Source of the DNA: Boesenbergia rotunda
Taxonomy: Eukaryota; Streptophyta; Magnoliopsida; Zingiberales; Zingiberaceae
Assembly: GCA_024364735.1 (NCBI GenBank)
Contig: JAGFNQ010005207.1
Coordinates: 1-64,000 of the forward strand
Length of the DNA: 64,000 bases
Direction of reading: 5' to 3'
Of this stretch, positions 58,266 through 64,000 are shown piece after piece. The notes under the pieces were generated by a model. It was given only the letters and a program-made list of their open reading frames with translations, did not search any database and had not been told where the DNA came from. Both the position numbers and the translations under genes were made by a program. Positions within the stretch are counted from its first letter, which is position 1. Each line of letters begins with the position of its first letter.

Positions 58266-58835
58266 GCTATCTTCACGAAATAACACATAGGCTAGTATAA
58301 AGATACTGTCATTTTCTCCTATTATCTATCACTTAGGAATATCACGTACAAGAAAATATTTTTATTCTACTAATATCTCTTTCTAGATGTTCTTACATCT
58401 TAAATTTTATGTAGTCTTCTTACTCTGCTATTTAAACATTTTACAACAATAAGATAGTATAAGATCCTTTTCATCATTTTCATCTATATACATGCATTTG
58501 TATCTTTTTCATTATAAGGTACGGTAAGGTACTACCTTAGGTTTCCATTCATATACATCTTAAATCATTGTCATTACAAGGCATGATAAGGTATCTTCTC
58601 AGTTTTATCCAAGGTAAAATCATGCTTCCATCATACATATCATTTTAAATCATTGTCATCATAAGGTATCTTCTTAGTTTTATCCAAGGTAAAATCATGC
58701 TTCCATCATACATATCATGCATCATACTTGCATAACATAGTTATCAATATAAACATGAAATAAGGCAAGTATGGAATTTCTTACTTGGAAGCGGCATGAG
58801 GTAGGCTTGATGTGTGTGTAGTGAGATGATAAACT

Positions 58836-58848
58836 GCTCTGATACCAA
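58836..58848 (-). promoter_or_regulatory. Gypsy unit 1 primer-binding site
   Basis: TTGGTATCAGAGC on the minus strand, two bases after the end of LTR-b, which therefore serves as the 5' LTR of unit 1. Confidence 0.9.
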
Positions 58849-58850
58849 GC

Positions 58851-61800
58851 TGTAACGCCCACCCCTTACCGTACCTTTAATCTTTTTTTTCTTACTTACT
58901 TATATCATTGCGTATGAATCTAACATTACAGCGGAAATGAAACATAACTAAAGCATATGCAACGATAAGGAAGTAATAACATCATATAACATATAATAAC
59001 ATCCATACTTAAATAAACACCAAAAGAACTAGCAAGTATCATGCATAAAGTAGCAACATATGTCTTATTAGAAATAAGAACTAGGTCTATAGATGGCACT
59101 AAAGTGGATCGATTAGTCAAGTCACCACCACACACATTAGCCCTTCCTGCAGCTGCCCATTCCTCAGAAATTTCTATGTTGCTCTGCAACATAAGCAAAC
59201 AAACTATAAGTATAAAACTTAGTAAGCTATTTCCTACTCACTAAATCCGTACGTCGCATGCATTTTTAAACATATAACATTTCATGGATAGCATAAAATT
59301 CATAAGGCACATAAGATATATGAAGACATAAACACATAGAACATGTGTATTTCAAAACATTAGGATGCTCTTTGGAAAACATAGTAAATAATACTTTAAA
59401 ATCATATACATCATCTTCTTTGGTGTCCCCGGCTTTTACCCATTCTTTCTTTTGCGCGCATACCCCTATATAGAATGTGAGGTAGCTAATCCCGACCTAC
59501 AGGGGTCTACATTCTAGGCTTACTATCTTTCAGCCTAGGGACAGCTTCAGTAGTCCAGAACCATGGATCTTTTTCAAGACCCGGTATAAACCATTCTTTA
59601 AAGTAAAATACATATATGCATTCTTTTCTTTTCTTTCTTTCTTTCATATAGAACATGCATTCCTTTCTTTCTTTCTTTCTTTCATATTGCATGTACTATA
59701 GACATTCAATCATTCATAATCATAAACATACTTTCATATATAGAATATGCATTCTTTCTTTCTTTCATATTGCATGTACTATAGGCATTCAATCATTCAT
59801 AAACATAGGCATACTTTCATGGCATAATCATTAGCATAAATAGCAAGACATGGAAGGACCTTTCTTTTAACACATGTAAGTGAAGCAACCATCATGCTAG
59901 TTTCATCAATACATCATACTTATAACATGCTTGTCTTAATTAAGGCAATATGTTAGTTTAATCTTTCTTTTCTCATCTTAATACATGCTGGCCGAAACTT
60001 CATAGCAAGGATATCATAGCATAAGAGTCATATAATCATGGGAATAAAAACATACATTACATAAGAGGTCATTTACAAGTACACTGGTAGTCTAGACTTC
60101 ACTAAACACTAGTTTAGGTGCATGAATTGTACTTGAACTTATTCTTAGCGTTTATTCTAGTAATTGGCCAAAATTCACAGTATGTATAACATGGTATAAA
60201 AGTTCATATAACATGTAAACAAAAACATATTTTACCATTAAGGTCATATACAAGCATAAAGGTAGTCTAGGCTTCATTAAACACTAGTTTAGGGGCATGC
60301 TTTGTACTCGAACCTATTCTTAACCCCTATTCTTGTAATTTGTCGAAACTCACAGTAGGGATTTCATAGCATAATCATTCACATAACATGGGAATAAAAG
60401 CATATTTTTCATAAGAATTCATTCACAAGTGCAAAAGTAGTTTGTACTTCACCAAACCCTAGTTTAGGTGTATGATCTAGAGTTCTACTTGGATTATCAT
60501 GCATATGGGTACATGTAACATTTTTCTAAACATCAATACTTAGAATGGAGCATGAGTTTAGGCTCAAACAACTTAGATAAGGTACTGACCCTAAGGTATA
60601 AATTATTTCCATCATGAAATAAAACACCCAATCACATGCATATCACTTGATTTAACCATAACTTCATGAAGGTCTATAAAAATCTGTTTGAAGGCATAAT
60701 TTAAGGTCCCTTGGCCGAATGTTACAGCGGTCCCTTAGCATAGATTCCACAAAATTTCGTGGCCTAAAACATTTATATAGCAAGGAAACAATCATTAGAA
60801 CAATAGCCTACTTCATGCATCAACATTTATCCATTTCATGACTTGGCCGAATTCTTCCAAGTCCTTTACATCATGGAGGGCATTCAAACACCATGTATCC
60901 ATCATATATTCATTACAAAAAGGTAGTAACAATTTCATGAACTCTTCCTTTAAGTTTTTGGACATAGAAAAGGGGGTACCCCTTTATGGCCAAAACTTCC
61001 CTCAAGGTTTTCTTCCATTTTCTTTCACCCAACATCACAAGCAACATAAAAATCATAAAAAACACATAAAAAGCCATTATGTTGCAGGTGAGGGAGTCTT
61101 ACCACTTGTGCTTATGTTCCCAAAAGATCTCAAAGTTTTGGAGAAGAAAAGACCTCTTAAACTCTAGCACTCCTCTTGTTCTTCTCTTCTTTTGGTCCGG
61201 TTTTCTCTAGGAGGTGAATGACTTGAAAATGGTAGCAAGGGCCACAAGGATTTCGGTGAGGAAGAGGAGGAAGGAGAAGAGTTTGGTGGAGAGAAAGGGG
61301 GAAGGTTTCTTGGTCGAAATGCCTAGGCATTTCCTCCTCTTCAAGACCTTTTATGGTGAGTAAAGAGGCAAGCACCTCTTTAATGGTGTCTCTTCAATTT
61401 TCTTGTGTCTCTTCATCTTCTTTCCCACTTATCTACAATTTCCCATCCTCTTCTAATAGCACTCCCTTGCTAGGTGAATTGGTTACATATGCATTCTTAA
61501 GGCTTGGTTTTTCTTTGAGGTCCAAGGTTCAATCCTTGGCACCTCCTCTTCTTTTTGCTTTCTCTTCCTTTTATTATTTTTTTCTTTTTCCAAGCCTGCA
61601 TAACCAAAGCCCACCTAGAGAATGCTACATATTTAATTCATACACATGCATATGTATTTCATTATTCATTCATACATGTGTAGGATACTTAAGCATAACA
61701 TTAAATATAACACCTAAGCATAATTATCACACATCCACTACGTGTCAAGATAATGTCTAACATTTCTTTATTCGCAACTTTTCCCCCTAAATTCATAATA

Positions 61801-61860
61801 TTATTCTTGGCCACATGTTCCATTATTACTACGCTAGAGTGGAAAATTTGGGGCGTTACA
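58851..61860 (-). repeat. Gypsy array LTR-b (3010 bp), shared by two units
   Basis: At its right side it follows the polypurine tract of unit 2 and at its left side it precedes the primer site of unit 1, so it is the 3' LTR of one unit and the 5' LTR of the next. It lacks a short TAGGCGGCG stretch near its 3' end that LTR-a and LTR-c keep. Confidence 0.93.
61463..61543 (+). other. tRNA-like A/B-box block, antisense to LTR-b
   Basis: TAGGTGAATTGG (61471-61482) and GGTTCAATCC (61526-61535). Confidence 0.58.
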
Positions 61861-61881
61861 ATCCACCCTCCCTTCTGAAAA
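61861..61881 (-). promoter_or_regulatory. Gypsy unit 2 polypurine tract
   Basis: GAAGGGAGGGTGGAT on the minus strand, directly before the TGTAACGCCCC start of LTR-b. Confidence 0.8.
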
Positions 61882-61896
61882 GTTCGTCCTCGAACT

Positions 61897-63261
61897 TTAT
61901 ATAACTCGGGTGGATGCCATTGTTTCTCCCGAAGGCAGGGTTGTTAAAAACTTGCTATCTAGAACTTGTAAGGGTATGTCTATCTTCTTAGCATGTATCA
62001 TGGAAATATAGGAATGCGTTGCCCCAGTATCAAATAAAACAGTAGCATGCTGACTGTAAATAATTATCTGACCTGTGACAACGGTGGAAGCATTTGCCGC
62101 ATCTTCCTTTGTAAGAGAGAATACCCTTGCGTTCGTAGTAACAGGCGGGGCCTCCAATCGGCCTTGACTTAATTGAGGACCTTCTAGTGCGGCTTGCATA
62201 TAGTGCAGCTGTGCAGGAGCATTCTGATACTGCATCTGCTGCTGAGAAGGTGTCGGGGCCTTGGCAGGACAGGCGAAGGCCTTGTGTCCCTCTTGTCCGC
62301 ATGTGAAGCACTTGTTTGTACCCATGCGGCATTCTCCAGGATGCGTGTTTCCACATTTAGCGCACGGGGTGTACTTGGGCTTCTTATTTGCTGGGCCGCC
62401 GTTAGAATTGTTCCACATTTTCTTATCATTGCGATCCCCCTTCCAGCTAGTACCCGCGTGCTGAGGCTTCTGACCTCCTGAGGGGGCTTGGCTCTTGCTT
62501 TCAGTTGGCGTCTTCCTTTGCTGATTTATGTTGTTCAGATAGTGCTCGGTGATCAAAGCACTGCTAAACAGCTCCTCGGCGGTCTGCGGTCGGTTAACTC
62601 CGCCGGCCACGTTCAGAGCTATCTCCGGTCGTAACATCTTCAGCATAAGGCGGACCTTTTCTTTCTCTGTGCTAACCAACTCAGGACATAGGCGAGCCAG
62701 TCGGGTGAACCTCTTGACGGCTTCGCTGACGGATAGGTCACCTTGTCGGAATTCCGTGAATTCATCATAATGTTTGTTGGTGACCCGCATGTGGAAGAAC
62801 TCCTCGAAGAATTCCGTCTCAAAGTCTGTCCACTTCATCCGGTTTACGGGTCTCTTAGCCTTGACCCTCTCCCACCACATTCTGGCATCGCCAGAGAGGC
62901 AGAACGACGCACATTTTATCTTCTCATGCTCCGGCCAATCTAGCAGCTCCATAGTACTCTCCATGGTCTTAAACCAGGCCTGTGCATCCCATGGCTCGCA
63001 AGCACCCGAGAAGGACTCCGGCTTCAGCCTCTGCCACTGGATTAAATAGGCTTCCGGTCGCATTCCGGTGGCAGGGCCTGTCGGGGGTGCTACAGATATC
63101 ACAGTCTGATTTGGTGGTGGAGTGGTAGCGTTTCCCTGTTGAGTCATCAGGGTGTCGATGGTCTGCTGTTGTTCGGCGATCTGACGCTGAAGTTCTGCGA
63201 CGATGTGCGTCAGGTCAGGCTGGGGTGCAGTTTCGTTTGTTCTGGTACTTCTTCTAGCCAT
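61897..63261 (-). CDS. gag: Gypsy gag with truncated aspartic protease, intact frame
   Basis: 454 codons from the MARRSTRTNE start at 63261; a Met 7 codons upstream (63282) is also in frame, but MARRS is the more usual type of gypsy gag start. An N-terminal Gln-rich helix (about residues 18-45) precedes the retrotransposon gag capsid domain (about 80-235: WDAQAWFKTMEST, SGDARMWWERV, FRQGDLSVSE). Two knuckles follow, CAKCGNTHPGEC and CFTCGQEGHKAFAC, then a protease start with VLFDTGATHSYIS. The frame stops after METMASTRVI-like sequence, about 35 residues past the active site, far short of a full protease. No pol follows. It could make particles but would need enzymes from a partner element. 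Confidence 0.9.
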   Translation of the reverse strand: MARRSTRTNETAPQPDLTHIVAELQRQIAEQQQTIDTLMTQQGNATTPPPNQTVISVAPPTGPATGMRPEAYLIQWQRLKPESFSGACEPWDAQAWFKTMESTMELLDWPEHEKIKCASFCLSGDARMWWERVKAKRPVNRMKWTDFETEFFEEFFHMRVTNKHYDEFTEFRQGDLSVSEAVKRFTRLARLCPELVSTEKEKVRLMLKMLRPEIALNVAGGVNRPQTAEELFSSALITEHYLNNINQQRKTPTESKSQAPSGGQKPQHAGTSWKGDRNDKKMWNNSNGGPANKKPKYTPCAKCGNTHPGECRMGTNKCFTCGQEGHKAFACPAKAPTPSQQQMQYQNAPAQLHYMQAALEGPQLSQGRLEAPPVTTNARVFSLTKEDAANASTVVTGQIIIYSQHATVLFDTGATHSYISMIHAKKIDIPLQVLDSKFLTTLPSGETMASTRVI

Positions 63262-63808
63262 GCTATCTTCACGAAATAACACATAGGCTAGTATAAAGTT
63301 ACTGTCATTTTCTCCTATTATCTATCACTTAGGTATATCACGTACAAGAAAATATTTTTATTCTACTAATATCTCTTTCTAGATGTTCTTACATCTTAAA
63401 TTTTATGTAGTCTTCTTGCTCTGCTGTTTAAACATTTTACAACAATAAGATAGTATAAGATCATTTTCATCATTTTCATGTATATACATGCATTTGTATC
63501 TTTTTCATTATAAGGTACTACCTTAGGTTTCCATTCATATACATCTTAAATCATTGTCATTACAAGGCATGATAAGGTATCTTCCCAGTTTTATCCAAGG
63601 TAAAATCATGCTTCCATCATACATATCATTTTAAATCATTGTCATCATAAGGTATCTTCTAGTTTTATCCAAGGTAAAATCATACATATCATGCATCATA
63701 CTTGCATAATTAGTTATCAATATAAACATGAAATAAGGCAAGTATAGAATTTCTTACTTGGAAGCGGCAGGAGGTAGGCTTGATGTGTGTGTAGTGAGAT
63801 GACAAACT

Positions 63809-63821
63809 GCTCTGATACCAT
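63809..63821 (-). promoter_or_regulatory. Gypsy unit 2 primer-binding site
   Basis: TGGTATCAGAGC on the minus strand just inside LTR-c, confirming LTR-c as the 5' LTR of unit 2. Confidence 0.88.
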
Positions 63822-63823
63822 AC

Positions 63824-64000
63824 TGTAACGCCCGCCCCTTACCGTTAGGCGGCGTACCTTTAACCTTTTTTTTCTTACTTACTTATATCATTGCGTATGA
63901 ATCTAACATTGCAGCGGAAATGAAACATAACTAAAGCATATGCAACGATAAGGAAGTAATAACATCATATAACATCTAATAGCATCCATACTTAAATAAA
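63824..64000 (-). repeat. Gypsy array LTR-c (3' end only)
   Basis: 177 bp matching the left ends of LTR-a and LTR-b, with TGTAACGCCCGCC at the border. Runs off the window, so the array may be longer. Confidence 0.92.

Larger units (their letters stand above)
53841..64000 (-). mobile_element. Tandem gag-only gypsy array LTR-gag-LTR-gag-LTR
   Basis: Three LTRs (53841-56864, 58851-61860, 63824 to edge) share two internal regions of 1986 and 1963 bp. Each internal region has a primer site, gag, a protease start and a polypurine tract but no RT, RNase H or integrase. Period about 5.0 kb. The units are nearly identical. A Tekay/Del-like Ty3/gypsy relative by gag, GTTCGAGGACGAAC motif and primer site. 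Confidence 0.93.

Overview
This window is a block of nuclear DNA from a flowering plant, made almost entirely of LTR retrotransposons inserted into one another. I see no host gene, rRNA or functional tRNA gene, CRISPR array or bacterial feature. The plant assignment rests on the element lineages: Angela/BARE-like, Tork/TAR-like and SIRE-like Ty1/copia, plus Tekay/Del-like and Athila/Tat-like Ty3/gypsy. It also rests on initiator-Met-tRNA primer sites (TGGTATCAGAGC) and plant-style TATA boxes. The species cannot be named from this sequence.

Layout. 1-6470: 3' three quarters of an Angela-like copia element (Copia-1, + strand) with a complete 3' LTR. 6471-17822: 3' non-coding end and LTR of an Athila/Tat-like gypsy element. 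It is split by a solo gypsy LTR (6707-13140, TSD GGTTC), which itself holds a second solo LTR (8916-12094, TSD GAGAC). 17823-18804: LTR-plus-leader fragment of a diverged copia. 18805-48225: a Tork/TAR-like copia (Copia-3, + strand) blown apart by three insertions. The first is a complete Angela-like element on the minus strand (Copia-2, 20622-37245, TSD ATCCT), which carries two solo gypsy LTRs (23228-26433, TSD TAGAA; 28052-31295, TSD AGGAT). The second is a solo gypsy LTR (39524-43025, TSD TGCTG). The third is a solo Angela LTR (44401-46705, TSD CATGG). 48246-52539: SIRE-like copia 5' LTR and broken gag. 52540-53840: part of a minus-strand LTR of another copia. 53841-64000: a minus-strand tandem array LTR-gag-LTR-gag-LTR of a gag-only Tekay-like gypsy element, running off the right edge.

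How the parts relate. All complete coding blocks (gag, protease, integrase, reverse transcriptase, RNase H) belong to retroelements and nearly all are broken. The one long intact frame is the gag-protease start in the second gypsy unit (61897-63261). The TGTAAC...GTTACA gypsy LTRs share an unusual internal plan: an antisense tRNA-like A-box/B-box block, a TATA box, a short leader exon, a conserved GTAAG donor-like site, about 1.9 kb of intron-like sequence with a CAG/TAG acceptor-like site, and a TTCCGCTGCA motif near the 3' end. The most unusual features are the tandem gag-only array, the antisense tRNA-like block kept in every LTR of this group, the putative LTR intron, and a solo LTR that carries a second tRNA-like tail inside its target-site duplication.
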